The notes under the pieces are model-generated. The model saw only the letters and a program-made list of their open reading frames with translations, ran no database searches and was not told where the DNA came from. The translations under genes were made by a program, and so were the position numbers. A stretch of DNA of 64,000 bases from Burkholderia pyrrocinia. Lineage in GTDB: Bacteria; Pseudomonadota; Gammaproteobacteria; Burkholderiales; Burkholderiaceae. The stretch is taken from NCBI RefSeq assembly GCF_003330765.1, contig NZ_CP024902.1, forward strand, positions 3,162,001 to 3,226,000. The letters are read 5' to 3'. Of this stretch, positions 17,240 to 29,598 are shown one piece after another. Each line of letters begins with the position of its first letter. Position 1 is the stretch's first letter.

Positions 17240-17774
17240 CGGGCACCTCCCGTCGAAGGACGGAATCGGCCGCCACCACCAGATGAAGCTGACGATACGC
17301 GTCGACCAGATCGTCGAGACCGAACGCGCGATTTCTTCCGCTCGGATTGGGCAGGACCCAGACGGTCGCGCGCGCCAGACGAGCCGCTTGCCGTCCCCAT
17401 GCGATATCGCGCTGGCCGGACAACGCGGCGTACGCCGCCTTGCCCAGGAACGCGACGAAGCGCGGCGCGTGATGCGCGATCTTCTGCTCGAACCCGGTGG
17501 CGGCCGCCCCGAATTCCGCTTGCGAAAGCTGATCGGCACTCGCCGTCGGCCGGCTCACCACCGTCGTCAGCCCGCATCCGTAGCGAAGTATCGTGCGGTC
17601 GTCCTGCGGCGCGATTTCGTGCGGCGTAAAGCCCGCGAGGTGCAGCACGCGCCAGAAGCGGTTGTTGCGTCCCTCGAAATGATGCCCGGTCGCAGCCGCG
17701 GCCAGGCCAGGATTGATTCCGCAGAACAGCACGTCGAGATGCGCGGCGATGACATCGGGGAGTGCGTCAGCCAT
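17226..17774 (-). CDS. mug: G/U mismatch-specific uracil DNA glycosylase (Mug-like)
   Basis: A 182-residue Mug/TDG-family enzyme that removes uracil or ethenocytosine from mismatches. It has the family motif GINPGLAAAATGHHFEGRNN and the C-terminal VLPNPSGRNR. ATG at 17774 gives the normal length; an upstream in-frame start would add an arginine-rich, unlikely extension over the ssb terminator. It overlaps the downstream alkyl-purine glycosylase gene. Confidence 0.92.
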   Translation of the reverse strand: MADALPDVIAAHLDVLFCGINPGLAAAATGHHFEGRNNRFWRVLHLAGFTPHEIAPQDDRTILRYGCGLTTVVSRPTASADQLSQAEFGAAATGFEQKIAHHAPRFVAFLGKAAYAALSGQRDIAWGRQAARLARATVWVLPNPSGRNRAFGLDDLVDAYRQLHLVVAADSVLRREVPDGAN

Positions 17775-17803
17775 GTGCCGCCCGAACCGAAAAATGCGCA
17801 AAC

Positions 17804-17860
17804 GAAAAAAGACCCGAAGGCCCGGACCAGGCAACCGGCCTGGCGCGGACATTCGGGTCC
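17804..17860 (-). terminator. Rho-independent terminator of ssb
   Basis: On the minus strand an outer stem GACCCGAA/TTCGGGTC (17852-17859 with 17811-17818) encloses a second GC-rich stem and is followed by six T (17805-17810). It lies 29 bp past the ssb stop. Mug is downstream on the same strand, so read-through would be limited. Confidence 0.75.
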
Positions 17861-17888
17861 ATCCTGATACGGGGTGCCGACGCGATGC

Positions 17889-18446
17889 TCAGAACGGAAT
17901 ATCGTCGTCCATCTCGTCGAAGCCGCCGCCGGCCGGTGCGCTCGGCCGGCTCTGCGCGCCGCCGCCGGCACCACCAGCACCGCCACGCGCCGCGCCGCCG
18001 GCACGACCACCACCGCCGCCACCGCCGCGCTCCATCTGCTCGCCGCCGCCACCACCGTAGCCGCCGCCATAACCCCCTTCGTCACCGCTGCCACCGCCGC
18101 CGCCCGCACCGCCGCGGCCGCCGAGCATCTGCATCTGGTCTGCGACGATTTCGGTCGAGTAACGATCCTGGCCATCCTGGCCCTGCCACTTGCGGGTGCG
18201 GATCCGGCCTTCGATGTACACCGACGAACCCTTCTTCAAGTATTGGCTGACGATTTCCGCGAGACGACCGAAGAACGCGACGCGGTGCCACTCGGTCATT
18301 TCCTTGGAATCGCCGCTCGCCTTGTCTTTATAGCGGTCGGTCGTCGCGAGGCGGATGTTCGCAACCGCGTCGCCGCTCGGCAGGTAACGGACTTCAGGAT
18401 CGGCGCCGAGATTGCCGACGAGGATGACCTTGTTGACGGATGCCAT
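17889..18446 (-). CDS. ssb: Single-stranded DNA-binding protein
   Basis: This 185-residue SSB binds and protects single-stranded DNA in replication, recombination and repair. Residues 1 to about 112 form the OB fold ([47 protein letters not shown]). A long glycine-rich linker follows, and the C-terminal acidic tip is DDDIPF, which recruits partner proteins. The start at 18446 matches the family. It lies downstream of an MFS transporter gene on the same strand and close to uvrA, a pairing seen in many proteobacteria. Confidence 0.97.
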   Translation of the reverse strand: MASVNKVILVGNLGADPEVRYLPSGDAVANIRLATTDRYKDKASGDSKEMTEWHRVAFFGRLAEIVSQYLKKGSSVYIEGRIRTRKWQGQDGQDRYSTEIVADQMQMLGGRGGAGGGGGSGDEGGYGGGYGGGGGEQMERGGGGGGGRAGGAARGGAGGAGGGAQSRPSAPAGGGFDEMDDDIPF

Positions 18447-18548
18447 GTGTTTCTCCAATAAATTCGATGCCGGGCCGCCCGCGCGTGTCGTCGGAGCGGC
18501 CCGCCGGGCAAGCCGGCGAACGCCGCCGGTGCCTGCCCGAAAATAGGT

Positions 18549-19736
18549 TCAGGCCTTGCGCGGCGGCGCTTTCATGCTGGCCGCGATTATAAGCCACGCG
18601 GCAACGAGCCCAGAACACGTGAAGAACACCGTGTTCGCGCCGCCGTGCTTCAGCAGCCAGCCACCCACGATGCCGCCGAGCGCGAGCCCGATCGACTGCG
18701 TGGTGTTGTAGACGCCCGTGGCCGCACCCTTGCGCGAACCCGGCGCGAGCTTCGACACGAGCGACGGCTGCGACGCTTCCAGGATGTTGAACCCGAGGAA
18801 GTACACGAACAGGACCGCCGCCACAATCAGGATGGTATGCGGCGCGCTGCCCAGCAGCAATTGACCGATCAGGATAGCCAGAATGCCGCCGAGCAGCACC
18901 GGCTTCATCTTGCCCCTTTTTTCCGCGACGATGATCGCCGGGACCATCATCACGAACGCGAGCCCCATCACCGGCAGGTAGACCTTCCAGTGCGCGGCGA
19001 CCGGCAGCCCGCCTTCGACGAGCAGGCGCGGCACGACGAGGAACAGCGCCGTCTGCGTCGCGTGCAGCACCAGCACGCCGAAGTTCAGGCGCAGCAGTTC
19101 GACGTTGTGCAGCACCTCGGCGAACGGCGCGGGCACGTGCACGGGCTTCGCCGCGTCGGGCACGATCCACAGCACCACGCCGATCGCCAGGATCGACAGC
19201 ACGCCGACGATCGCGAACAGCCCGCTCATCCCGACCCAGTGGAACACGATCGGCGCGCCGACGATCGCGACCGCGAACGACACGCCGATCGACCCGCCGA
19301 CCATCGCCATCGCCTTCGTGCGGTTCTGCTCGGAGGTCAGGTCGGCGATGAACGCGAGCACCGCGGACGACACGGCGCCCATCCCCTGGATCACGCGGCC
19401 GACGATGATCCACGTGATGTCGTGCGCGAACGCGGCGACGAAGCTGCCGAGCGCGAAGATCACGAGGCCCGTGGCGATCACCGGCTTGCGGCCGAACTTG
19501 TCGGACGCCCAGCCGTAGAAAATGTAGAACAGCGACTGCGTGACGCCGTAGGCCCCGAGCGCGATGCCGACGAGCAGCACGTTGTCGCCGCCCGGGATGG
19601 TTTTCGCGTAGACCGAGAACACCGGCATGATCATGAACAGGCCGAGCATGCGCAGCGCGAAGATCGCCGCGAGCGACGTGGTCGCGCGCAGTTCGGGCGC
19701 GGTCATGCGGGAAGACGTGGCGGACGGATTGGACAT
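18549..19736 (-). CDS. MFS transporter
   Basis: A 395-residue major facilitator superfamily permease with twelve predicted membrane helices. The loop 2-3 motif is GWASDKFGRKPVI. After a polar N-terminus the first helix is ATTSLAAIFALRMLGLFMIM. Similar proteins are found between ssb and uvrA in Burkholderia relatives. The substrate cannot be deduced; it resembles drug/proton antiporters of the YajR type but shorter, without the C-terminal YAM domain. Confidence 0.9.
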   Translation of the reverse strand: MSNPSATSSRMTAPELRATTSLAAIFALRMLGLFMIMPVFSVYAKTIPGGDNVLLVGIALGAYGVTQSLFYIFYGWASDKFGRKPVIATGLVIFALGSFVAAFAHDITWIIVGRVIQGMGAVSSAVLAFIADLTSEQNRTKAMAMVGGSIGVSFAVAIVGAPIVFHWVGMSGLFAIVGVLSILAIGVVLWIVPDAAKPVHVPAPFAEVLHNVELLRLNFGVLVLHATQTALFLVVPRLLVEGGLPVAAHWKVYLPVMGLAFVMMVPAIIVAEKRGKMKPVLLGGILAILIGQLLLGSAPHTILIVAAVLFVYFLGFNILEASQPSLVSKLAPGSRKGAATGVYNTTQSIGLALGGIVGGWLLKHGGANTVFFTCSGLVAAWLIIAASMKAPPRKA

Positions 19737-20000
19737 CGGGAATGAATTTCGAATGATCGGAATGTCCGCCCGACACCGGGCGGCGGAAGATCAGGACCAG
19801 CGGCCCGGGAGGCCTGGCGGGCGACACGTCGGGGCAGGATGCAGGCGGCCTGCGGGCCGCCCGGAACCGCGCGACGCGACCGCTTTCCCCGGCGCAGGCG
19901 CCGCCTTGCTGCCACCTGCTGTAAAGGCTGGGGCCCCAAACGACGGTCTCGAAAAGCCGTTATAGTAGCAGGTTTGGTTCCCTCCATTTTCGCCAGGTTC

Positions 20001-22886
<2,886 letters not shown>

Positions 22887-23138
22887 CGCGCTTCCTGCCC
22901 TTCCTGCCCTTCCCGCGCGCGGCCGCCCGGCCGCGTGCGCCCGTCCGCGGTACACCGCCCGCCCCTTGTTTTCCCTCTGCGTTTACACCATGCGCCAAAC
23001 GGCCCGTTTGCGGCCCATAATGGCGGCTATACTTTACGGTCGTAAGGTTCGCCATCCGCACCAATCCGGTGCAGCGCCGGGCGACCCGCGCTCTGCCGCA
23101 CGCTGCGCGGCATGACACACGAACGACAGGAATCCACG

Positions 23139-24221
23139 ATGGAGAAGCAACCCGAGTCGCGCGACGCGCAGAACCGCGAGCCGCACCTGCGCAGCGTGCG
23201 GCTGACGAGCGACTTCAGCCTGCCGAATCTGTCGGCACTCGAGATCGGCAGCTATCTCTTCGCGATCATCATGATGTGGCTCGTCCTCGAGCTCAGGCTG
23301 CTCGGCGGGCTGCTGGCCGGCCTGCTCGTCTACCAGCTGATCCACACGATCGCGCCCGTGATCGAACGCCACACGACGAGCATGCGTGCGCGCTGGGTCG
23401 CCGTCGTGCTGCTGTCGATCGTGATCGTCGGCGGGCTCACGGGCCTGACGATCGGCATCATCGAGCATTTCGAGCGCACGGTGCCGAACCTGCAGAGCCT
23501 GCTCGACCAGCTGATGCAGATCGTCGAGCAAACCCGCGCGCGTACGCCGGCCTGGATCGCGAACCTGCTGCCCGTCGACGTCGAGCAGATGAAGACGAAG
23601 GCGGCCGTGCTGATGCACTCGCACATGGACCAGCTCCAGCAAAGCGGCAAGAGCGTCGCGCGCGGCTTCGGCCATGTGCTGTTCGGGATGATCATCGGCG
23701 CGATGATCGCGATCGGCGTCGAGCACGGCAAGGTGCGCCGGCCGCTGTCGACCGCGCTCGTCACTCGCGTGTCGCGCTTCGCCGATGCGTTCCGCCGGAT
23801 CGTGTTCGCGCAGATCAAGATTTCGGCGATCAACGCGACGTTCACGGGCATCTACCTGCTCGTCGCGCTGCCGATCTTCCACCAGCGGCTGCCGCTGTCG
23901 AAAACGCTCGTGCTCGTCACGTTCATCGTCGGCCTGCTGCCCGTGATCGGCAACCTGATCTCGAACACGCTGATCGTTGCCGTGTCGCTGTCGGTCAGCA
24001 TGGGCACCGCGATCGCGTCGCTCGCGTTCCTCGTGGTCATCCACAAGCTCGAATACTTCCTGAACGCGAAGATCATCGGCGGCCAGATCGAGTCGCGCGC
24101 GTGGGAGCTGCTGCTCGCGATGCTGATCATGGAGGCCGCGTTCGGGCTGCCGGGCGTGATCTCCGCGCCGATCTTCTATGCGTACCTGAAGCGCGAGCTG
24201 TACCTGCTGCGGCTGATCTGA
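23139..24221 (+). CDS. AI-2E family transporter (PerM/YdiK-type permease)
   Basis: A 360-residue polytopic membrane protein of the AI-2E/PerM family, with paired N-terminal helices (SALEIGSYLFAIIMMWLVLE), a central amphipathic domain and a C-terminal helix bundle ending in the family motif FGLPGVISAPIFYAYLK. I use ATG 23139 because AGGA lies eight bases upstream; an earlier in-frame ATG at 23112 lacks a site. Family members include sodium/proton antiporters and signal exporters, so the substrate is open. Confidence 0.88.
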   Translation: MEKQPESRDAQNREPHLRSVRLTSDFSLPNLSALEIGSYLFAIIMMWLVLELRLLGGLLAGLLVYQLIHTIAPVIERHTTSMRARWVAVVLLSIVIVGGLTGLTIGIIEHFERTVPNLQSLLDQLMQIVEQTRARTPAWIANLLPVDVEQMKTKAAVLMHSHMDQLQQSGKSVARGFGHVLFGMIIGAMIAIGVEHGKVRRPLSTALVTRVSRFADAFRRIVFAQIKISAINATFTGIYLLVALPIFHQRLPLSKTLVLVTFIVGLLPVIGNLISNTLIVAVSLSVSMGTAIASLAFLVVIHKLEYFLNAKIIGGQIESRAWELLLAMLIMEAAFGLPGVISAPIFYAYLKRELYLLRLI

Positions 24222-24242
24222 AGCCCGCGCATCCGGCTATAA

Positions 24243-24277
24243 AAAACGCCGCGCCCCGTAAAGGGCGCGGCGTTTTT
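24243..24277. terminator. Bidirectional Rho-independent terminator
   Basis: A 10-bp stem CGCCGCGCCC (24247-24256 with 24263-24272), six-base loop, flanked by A-run on the left and T-run on the right. It therefore terminates both the rightward permease gene and the leftward purU gene. Confidence 0.9.
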
Positions 24278-24349
24278 GTTTGTGCGGGGCCGGCCATCCG
24301 GCGGCCGGCGGCCGGCGCTCCGGGGGCCGGCCGTCCGGCGAATCGCGAA

Positions 24350-25234
24350 TCAGCGGAACACGACCGTCTTCGTCCCGTTCAGCACGATCCGGTGCTCGAC
24401 GTGCCACTTCACCGCACGCGCAAGCGTCACGCACTCGACGTCGCGGCCGATTGCGGTCAACTGGTCGGGCGTCATGCTGTGGTCGACGCGCTCGACTTCC
24501 TGCTCGATGATCGGGCCTTCGTCGAGATCGGTCGTCACGTAGTGCGCGGTCGCGCCGATCAGCTTCACGCCGCGGTCGAACGCCTGGTAGTAAGGCTTCG
24601 CGCCCTTGAAGCTCGGCAGGAACGAATGGTGGATGTTGATTGCGCGCCCGGCGAGTTGCTTGCACATGTTCGGCGACAGGATCTGCATGTAGCGCGCGAG
24701 CACGACGAGATCGGCCTGGTGCTCGTCGATCACTTCCAGCACGCGCGCTTCCTGCGCGGCCTTCGCGGCGTCGGACGAACCGCCGATCAGCGGGAAGTGA
24801 TGAAACGGGATGTTGTAGCTCGCGGCGAGCTGGTAGAACTCCTTGTGGTTCGACACGATCGCCGGAATCTCGATCGGCAGCTGGCCGGTGCGATAGCGGA
24901 ACAGCAGGTCGTTCAGGCAGTGACCGATCTTCGACACCATGATCACGACGCGCGGCTTCACGGCCGCGTCATGCATCTCCCAGCGCATCGAGAACTGCTC
25001 GGCGAGCGGTGCGAATTCCTTGCGAAGCGTGTCGAGCGCCGACGCGGCGTCCACCCCGCCGCCGTCCTGCTCGAAGTGCACGCGCATGAAGAATTCGCTG
25101 GTGTGGCTGTCGCCGAACTGCGCCGAATCGAGGATGTTGTTGCTGCGCTCGAACAGGAAGCCCGAGACCGCATGGACGATGCCGTGCCGGTCAGGGCACG
25201 ACAGTTTCAAGATAAAGCTGTGATCGGTCGGCAT
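24350..25234 (-). CDS. purU: Formyltetrahydrofolate deformylase
   Basis: A 294-residue PurU that hydrolyses 10-formyl-THF to THF and formate, balancing one-carbon pools and supplying formate to purine synthesis. Residues 1 to about 85 form an ACT domain (HSFILKLSCPDRHGIVHAVS). The rest is a formyltransferase-like domain with the catalytic asparagine/histidine region INIHHSFLPSFKGA and the aspartate in HYVTTDLDEGPII. The start at 25234 gives the expected N-terminus. The upstream Nudix gene is 74 bp away on the same strand. Confidence 0.97.
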   Translation of the reverse strand: MPTDHSFILKLSCPDRHGIVHAVSGFLFERSNNILDSAQFGDSHTSEFFMRVHFEQDGGGVDAASALDTLRKEFAPLAEQFSMRWEMHDAAVKPRVVIMVSKIGHCLNDLLFRYRTGQLPIEIPAIVSNHKEFYQLAASYNIPFHHFPLIGGSSDAAKAAQEARVLEVIDEHQADLVVLARYMQILSPNMCKQLAGRAINIHHSFLPSFKGAKPYYQAFDRGVKLIGATAHYVTTDLDEGPIIEQEVERVDHSMTPDQLTAIGRDVECVTLARAVKWHVEHRIVLNGTKTVVFR

Positions 25235-25308
25235 GACCGCTACTCCCTTCGTTTCCGTATTCGTCAAATTGCCCGTTCGCGCCGCCGGGCCGCAAATCGC
25301 GGCGCGCG

Positions 25309-26175
25309 TCACGCGGCCGGCGCGAACAGCGCGTCGATGCCCGCCGCGTCGGCCGCCGCGAGCCAGCGGTGGCGCAGCAGCGTGTCGAGCATCGCGAGGC
25401 TCGCGTCCATCGTCGCGCGGCCTTCGAGCAGCCAGCCGATCACCTCGGGCACGCCGGCCAGCAGGTGCTCGGCCACTTCGCCGTCCTGGTTGCGCGGCGC
25501 GAAATCGTGCGGCAGCGGCAGGTCGTACACGAAGATCAGTTCGGACTGCGTGCCTTCCGGCAGCGAGCACAGCACCTGCACCGCACGGCCCGCGATCGCG
25601 CGCGCCGCCAGTTCGGCCGGAATGCCGGCTTCTTCCCAGCATTCCTTCGCAAGCGTCTCGTGAACGTCCAGGCCCCAGCCGATGCCGCCCGCGACGACGT
25701 TGTCGAGCATGCCGGGATCGGTTGCCTTGGTCGCGCTGCGGCGACCGAGCCACATCTGCGGCACGGCAGCAGCGGACGGCCCACCCGGCGCAACCGCATA
25801 TTCTACGATGCCGTTCAGATGCACCGCATAAGTCTGCGTCCCGAAAAAGCGCGACGCAGCGCGCTCGATGTACGCGAGCGGCGGATCGTCGAAGCGGTTG
25901 CGAATCGCGTAGATCTCGTCGCGCCAGCCGGGAATCGCGCCTTCGGCCGCGAGCGCGCCGATCGCGCTCGCCAGCGCCATGCTGCGTGCATCGACCGAGT
26001 CGTAGCGCGCCGACAGCACCACGCGCTCGCCGGTAAGTTCGAACACGTCGGGCCAGCGGGCGAGCTTCGCGACGTCCTGGCGGCGCACCCAGCCCACCGC
26101 GTGGCCGGCGATCTCGAAACGCAGGTGCGCGGCCGGATCGAAGCGGTGCGCAGCCGCGATGCACGGAAACGTCAT
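25309..26175 (-). CDS. Nudix hydrolase with DUF4743-type N-terminus
   Basis: A 288-residue protein with an N-terminal DUF4743 domain (to about residue 115) and a C-terminal Nudix domain. The Nudix box is recognisable but divergent (GLDVHETLAKECWEEAGIP), retaining the KEXXEEXG core with lysine for arginine. Relatives act like thiamine pyrophosphate pyrophosphatase-type Nudix enzymes. It starts at 26175, five bp after the LysE-type gene ends, so the two are probably one transcript. Confidence 0.87.
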   Translation of the reverse strand: MTFPCIAAAHRFDPAAHLRFEIAGHAVGWVRRQDVAKLARWPDVFELTGERVVLSARYDSVDARSMALASAIGALAAEGAIPGWRDEIYAIRNRFDDPPLAYIERAASRFFGTQTYAVHLNGIVEYAVAPGGPSAAAVPQMWLGRRSATKATDPGMLDNVVAGGIGWGLDVHETLAKECWEEAGIPAELAARAIAGRAVQVLCSLPEGTQSELIFVYDLPLPHDFAPRNQDGEVAEHLLAGVPEVIGWLLEGRATMDASLAMLDTLLRHRWLAAADAAGIDALFAPAA

Positions 26176-26180
26176 CGCTG

Positions 26181-26795
26181 TCAGTCCTTCAGCGCGACGC
26201 GGATGCCGATCGCGATGAAGGTCGCGCCGGCAATCCGGTCGAGCCACACGCCGGCCTTCGGGCGGCGCTTCAGCCACGTGCCGATCGCGCCGGCGCCGAC
26301 GCCGAACAGCGAGAACACCACGGCCGTCTGCAGCATGAACAGCGCGCCGAGTTCGAACATCTGCAGCGTCACGCTCTGCACGCCATGCGGATCGACGAAC
26401 TGCGGCAGGAACACGACGAAGAACAGCGTGACCTTCGGGTTCATCAGGTTGCCGATCACACTCTGCCGGAAGATCGCGCCAAGCGGCTGCGGCGGGCGTT
26501 CGTGCGCATTCGCGAGGCCCTGGCTGCGCAGCGCCTTGATGCCGATCCACACGAGGTACGCGGCGCCCGCGAGCTTCAGGATCTCGAACGCGACCGGCGA
26601 CGAACGCAGCACGGCCGCGACGCCCAGCGCCGCGAGCGTCGTGTGGAACAGGATCCCGGCGGTGAAGCCGAGCGCGGCGACGAAGCCGGCCGCGCGGCCC
26701 TGCGAGATGCCGCGCGCGAGCACCTGCAGGTTGTCGGGACCCGGCGCGAACGTGATCGCGATCGACGTGGCGAGAAACAGCATGAAGTTGGGCAT
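26181..26795 (-). CDS. LysE-family amino-acid exporter
   Basis: A 204-residue membrane protein of the LysE/RhtB family with about six helices. The family signature near the N-terminus is visible as ITFAPGPDNLQVLARG, followed by GFVAALGFTAGILFHT. Members export amino acids or homoserine-like compounds; the substrate here is unknown. It sits between apt (26 bp upstream) and the Nudix gene (5 bp downstream), all leftward. Confidence 0.9.
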   Translation of the reverse strand: MPNFMLFLATSIAITFAPGPDNLQVLARGISQGRAAGFVAALGFTAGILFHTTLAALGVAAVLRSSPVAFEILKLAGAAYLVWIGIKALRSQGLANAHERPPQPLGAIFRQSVIGNLMNPKVTLFFVVFLPQFVDPHGVQSVTLQMFELGALFMLQTAVVFSLFGVGAGAIGTWLKRRPKAGVWLDRIAGATFIAIGIRVALKD

Positions 26796-26821
26796 CGTGA
26801 CCTCGTTGCGTAAGCCGGCGT

Positions 26822-27388
26822 TCAGTGGCCGGCGAATTCGGTGACGGTATAGACGGGCAGTCCCGCGTTGCGCAGCAGCGCCGAGCCGCCGAGATCGGGC
26901 AGGTCGATGATCGCTGCGCCTTCGACGACCACCGCGCCGAGCCGCTGCAGCAGGTTGCGCCCGGCCATCATCGTGCCGCCGGTCGCGATCAGGTCGTCCA
27001 TGATGATCACGCGGTCGCCGGGGCGGCACGCATCTTCGTGGATCTCGACCGTCGCGCTGCCGTATTCGAGGTCGTACGATTCCGAGCGCGTCTTGTACGG
27101 CAGCTTGCCGACCTTGCGGATCGGCACGAAGCCGACGCTCAGCTCGTACGCGACGATCGGCGCGATGATGAAGCCGCGCGCGTCGAGGCCCGCGACGTAG
27201 TCGAGCTTCGCATCGACATAGCGTTCGACGAACAGGTCGACGAGGATGCGCAGCGCCTTCGGGCTCTGCAGCAGCGTCGTGATGTCGCGGAACATCACGC
27301 CCGGCTGCGGCCAGTCGGGCACCGTGCGGATCTGGCTGTGGATGAAGGCGACCGGATCGAGCGGCGCGCCCGACGACGAATGCGGCAT
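26822..27388 (-). CDS. apt: Adenine phosphoribosyltransferase
   Basis: A 188-residue purine salvage enzyme that makes AMP from adenine and PRPP. It shows [13 protein letters not shown] near the N-terminus, GLDARGF and the PRPP-binding [14 protein letters not shown]. The start at 27388 is preceded by GGAGAG; the frame opens further upstream but without a ribosome site. It leads a leftward group with the LysE and Nudix genes, and purU further on also concerns purine supply. Confidence 0.96.
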   Translation of the reverse strand: MPHSSSGAPLDPVAFIHSQIRTVPDWPQPGVMFRDITTLLQSPKALRILVDLFVERYVDAKLDYVAGLDARGFIIAPIVAYELSVGFVPIRKVGKLPYKTRSESYDLEYGSATVEIHEDACRPGDRVIIMDDLIATGGTMMAGRNLLQRLGAVVVEGAAIIDLPDLGGSALLRNAGLPVYTVTEFAGH

Positions 27389-27466
27389 GAAACTCTCCGA
27401 AAAAAACGGTGCGCGAAGATCGGGCACCGTTTCGAATAAATACGGGTCAGGTTATTGAATCGCGGC

Positions 27467-29473
27467 TCAAGCAGCCGCGGCCGGCGGATCGCGCCGATGG
27501 CGCGACAACCGCTCCTCCGCGAGCGCGAGCGCCTCGGGCAGCCCGCGCAGCACGACGATGTCGCTCGCGCGCAGCTTGGTCTGCGGATCGGGTTCGACGC
27601 CGCGGATGCCGTGCCGGCGAATCGCCGTGACCTCCAGCCCGAGCGCATACAGCCCGAGTTCCTCCAGCGAGCGCCCGACCGCGTCGGCGCGCGCATCGAC
27701 CGGCACCGATTGTAGCCGCACCTGCTCGTGGTCGTCGTCGTCCGCATCGTCCGCGCCGCGGAAATAGCCGCGCAGCAGGCTGTAGCGCTCGTCGCGCATC
27801 TCCTCGACGCGCCGCACGACCTTGCGCATCGGCACGCCGACCAGCACCAGCGTATGCGATGCGAGCATCAGGCTGCCCTCGACGATCTCCGGAATCACCT
27901 CGGTCGCGCCCGCCGCGAGCAGCTTCTCGAGATCGGCATCGTCGACGGTACGCACGATCGCGGGCAGCGTCGGCTCGAGCTCGTGCACGTGGTGCAGCAC
28001 GCGCAGCGCGGACGGCGTGTTCGCATAGGTGATCGCGACCGCCGCCGCGCGGTGGATACCGGCCGCGAGCAGCGACTCGCGCCGCGCCGCGTCGCCGAAC
28101 ACGACCGATTCGCCGGCCGTCGCGGCCGCGCTGACGCGATCGGGGTCGAGGTCCAGCGCGACATACGAAATGCCTTCCTGTTCGAGCATCCGCGCCAGGT
28201 TCTGGCCCGCGCGGCCGTAGCCGCAGATGATCACGTGGCCGCGCTGCTTGAGGCTCTGCGTCGCGATTCGCGTCATCTGCAGCGACTGCTGCATCCATTC
28301 GGTCGACGACAGCCGCATCACGATCCGGTCGGCGTTCTGGATCAGGAACGGCGCGGCGAGCATCGACAGCAGCATCGACGCGAGGATCGCCTGCAGCAGC
28401 GTCGAATCGACGAGATGCCGGTCGAGGATCAGGTTCAGCAGCACGAAGCCGAATTCGCCGGCCTGCGCGAGGCCGATGCCGGTGCGCATCGCGACGCCCG
28501 GCGTCGCGCCGAACAGCCGCGCGAGCCCCGTGATCATCGTGGCCTTGAACAGCACCTGGCCGACGAAGAAGCCGAGCACGAGGAGCGGATGCTCCCAGAT
28601 CACGCGCGGATCGAGCAGCATCCCCGTCGTCACGAAGAACAGGCCGAGCAGCACATCGCGGAACGGCTTGATGTCCTCTTCCACCTGATGGCGGAACGGC
28701 GTCTCGGAAATCAGCATCCCCGCGATGAACGCGCCGAGCGCGAGCGACAGGCCGAACTTGTCGGTGATGAACGCGGCGCCGAGCGTGACGAGCAGCAGGT
28801 TCAGCACGAACAGCTCCTGCGAGCGGCGCCGCGCGACGACGTTGAGCCAGCGCGTCATGAAGCGCTGCCCGACGATCAGCAGCAGCGACAGCGCGATCAC
28901 GATCTTGACGGCCGCGAAGCCCAGCGTGAGCGCGAGATCCTTCGACGATTCGGCGCCGAACGCGGCAATCACGATCAGCAGCGGCACGACCGCGAGATCC
29001 TGGAACAGCAGCACGCCGAAGATGTTGCGCCCGTGCTCGGTCTCGATCTCGAGCCGCTCGGCGAGCATCTTCGACACGATCGCCGTCGACGACATCGCGA
29101 GCGCGCCGCCGAGCGCGATGCTGCCCTGCCACGTGATGTGCACCCAGCGCTCGAACAGCGCGCCGAGCGCGAGCGCGAGCACGAGCGTCGCGACCACCTG
29201 CAGCAGCCCGAGCCCGAACACGAGCCGCTGCATCGACCTCAGCTTCGCAAGGGAGAATTCGAGGCCGATCGAGAACATCAGGAACACCACGCCGAATTCC
29301 GCGAGATGCTCGGCGCGTTCGAGATCCCCCGCGATCCCCAGCGCGTGCGGGCCGACCAGGATGCCGACGGTCAGGTAGCCAAGCATCGGCGGGAGGTTCA
29401 GCGAACGGAACACGACGACGCCCACCACCGAAGCCAGCAGCAGCATGAGCGTCATTTCGAGCGGGGAAATCAC
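27467..29473 (-). CDS. CPA2 monovalent cation:proton antiporter (KefB/YbaL type)
   Basis: A 668-residue antiporter. Residues 1 to about 385 are a Na+/H+ exchanger domain of 12-13 helices. Then comes an RCK/TrkA-N Rossmann domain (HVIICGYGRAGQNLARML), and a TrkA-C domain closes the protein. It probably exchanges K+ or Na+ for protons under nucleotide control. I chose GTG 29473, with GAGGA ten bases upstream; an ATG at 29503 would add ten residues. It is divergent from kdsD. Confidence 0.9.
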   Translation of the reverse strand: MISPLEMTLMLLLASVVGVVVFRSLNLPPMLGYLTVGILVGPHALGIAGDLERAEHLAEFGVVFLMFSIGLEFSLAKLRSMQRLVFGLGLLQVVATLVLALALGALFERWVHITWQGSIALGGALAMSSTAIVSKMLAERLEIETEHGRNIFGVLLFQDLAVVPLLIVIAAFGAESSKDLALTLGFAAVKIVIALSLLLIVGQRFMTRWLNVVARRRSQELFVLNLLLVTLGAAFITDKFGLSLALGAFIAGMLISETPFRHQVEEDIKPFRDVLLGLFFVTTGMLLDPRVIWEHPLLVLGFFVGQVLFKATMITGLARLFGATPGVAMRTGIGLAQAGEFGFVLLNLILDRHLVDSTLLQAILASMLLSMLAAPFLIQNADRIVMRLSSTEWMQQSLQMTRIATQSLKQRGHVIICGYGRAGQNLARMLEQEGISYVALDLDPDRVSAAATAGESVVFGDAARRESLLAAGIHRAAAVAITYANTPSALRVLHHVHELEPTLPAIVRTVDDADLEKLLAAGATEVIPEIVEGSLMLASHTLVLVGVPMRKVVRRVEEMRDERYSLLRGYFRGADDADDDDHEQVRLQSVPVDARADAVGRSLEELGLYALGLEVTAIRRHGIRGVEPDPQTKLRASDIVVLRGLPEALALAEERLSRHRRDPPAAAA

Positions 29474-29540
29474 GGGCAAAGCGTCCTCGTTCGTCGGGGC
29501 CACGGCAATGCGGGCGCGGGTGGTGGCGGTGGACGGGCGG

Positions 29541-29558
29541 CATCGGACAAGTCCGATG
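29541..29558. promoter_or_regulatory. 18-bp perfect palindrome in the kdsD/antiporter divergent region
   Basis: CATCGGACAAGTCCGATG is a perfect 8-bp inverted repeat around AA. It lies between the antiporter start and the kdsD -10 element, where an operator would be expected. No regulator can be named. Confidence 0.4.
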
Positions 29559-29586
29559 GCCCGGCGCGGCGAACAAACGCCTTTGC

Positions 29587-29592
29587 TATACT
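29587..29592 (+). promoter_or_regulatory. -10 element of kdsD, start at or near the ATG
   Basis: TATACT lies six bases before the kdsD ATG, so transcription would begin at about 29599, the A of the start codon. No Shine-Dalgarno sequence is present. The -35 is weak. This suggests a leaderless kdsD mRNA. Confidence 0.45.
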
Positions 29593-29598
29593 CCGCGC

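Noticed and set aside
23005..23040. TATACT-like -10 before the AI-2E permease
   Set aside because: The nearest -35-like sequence is at the wrong spacing, so I did not list a promoter.
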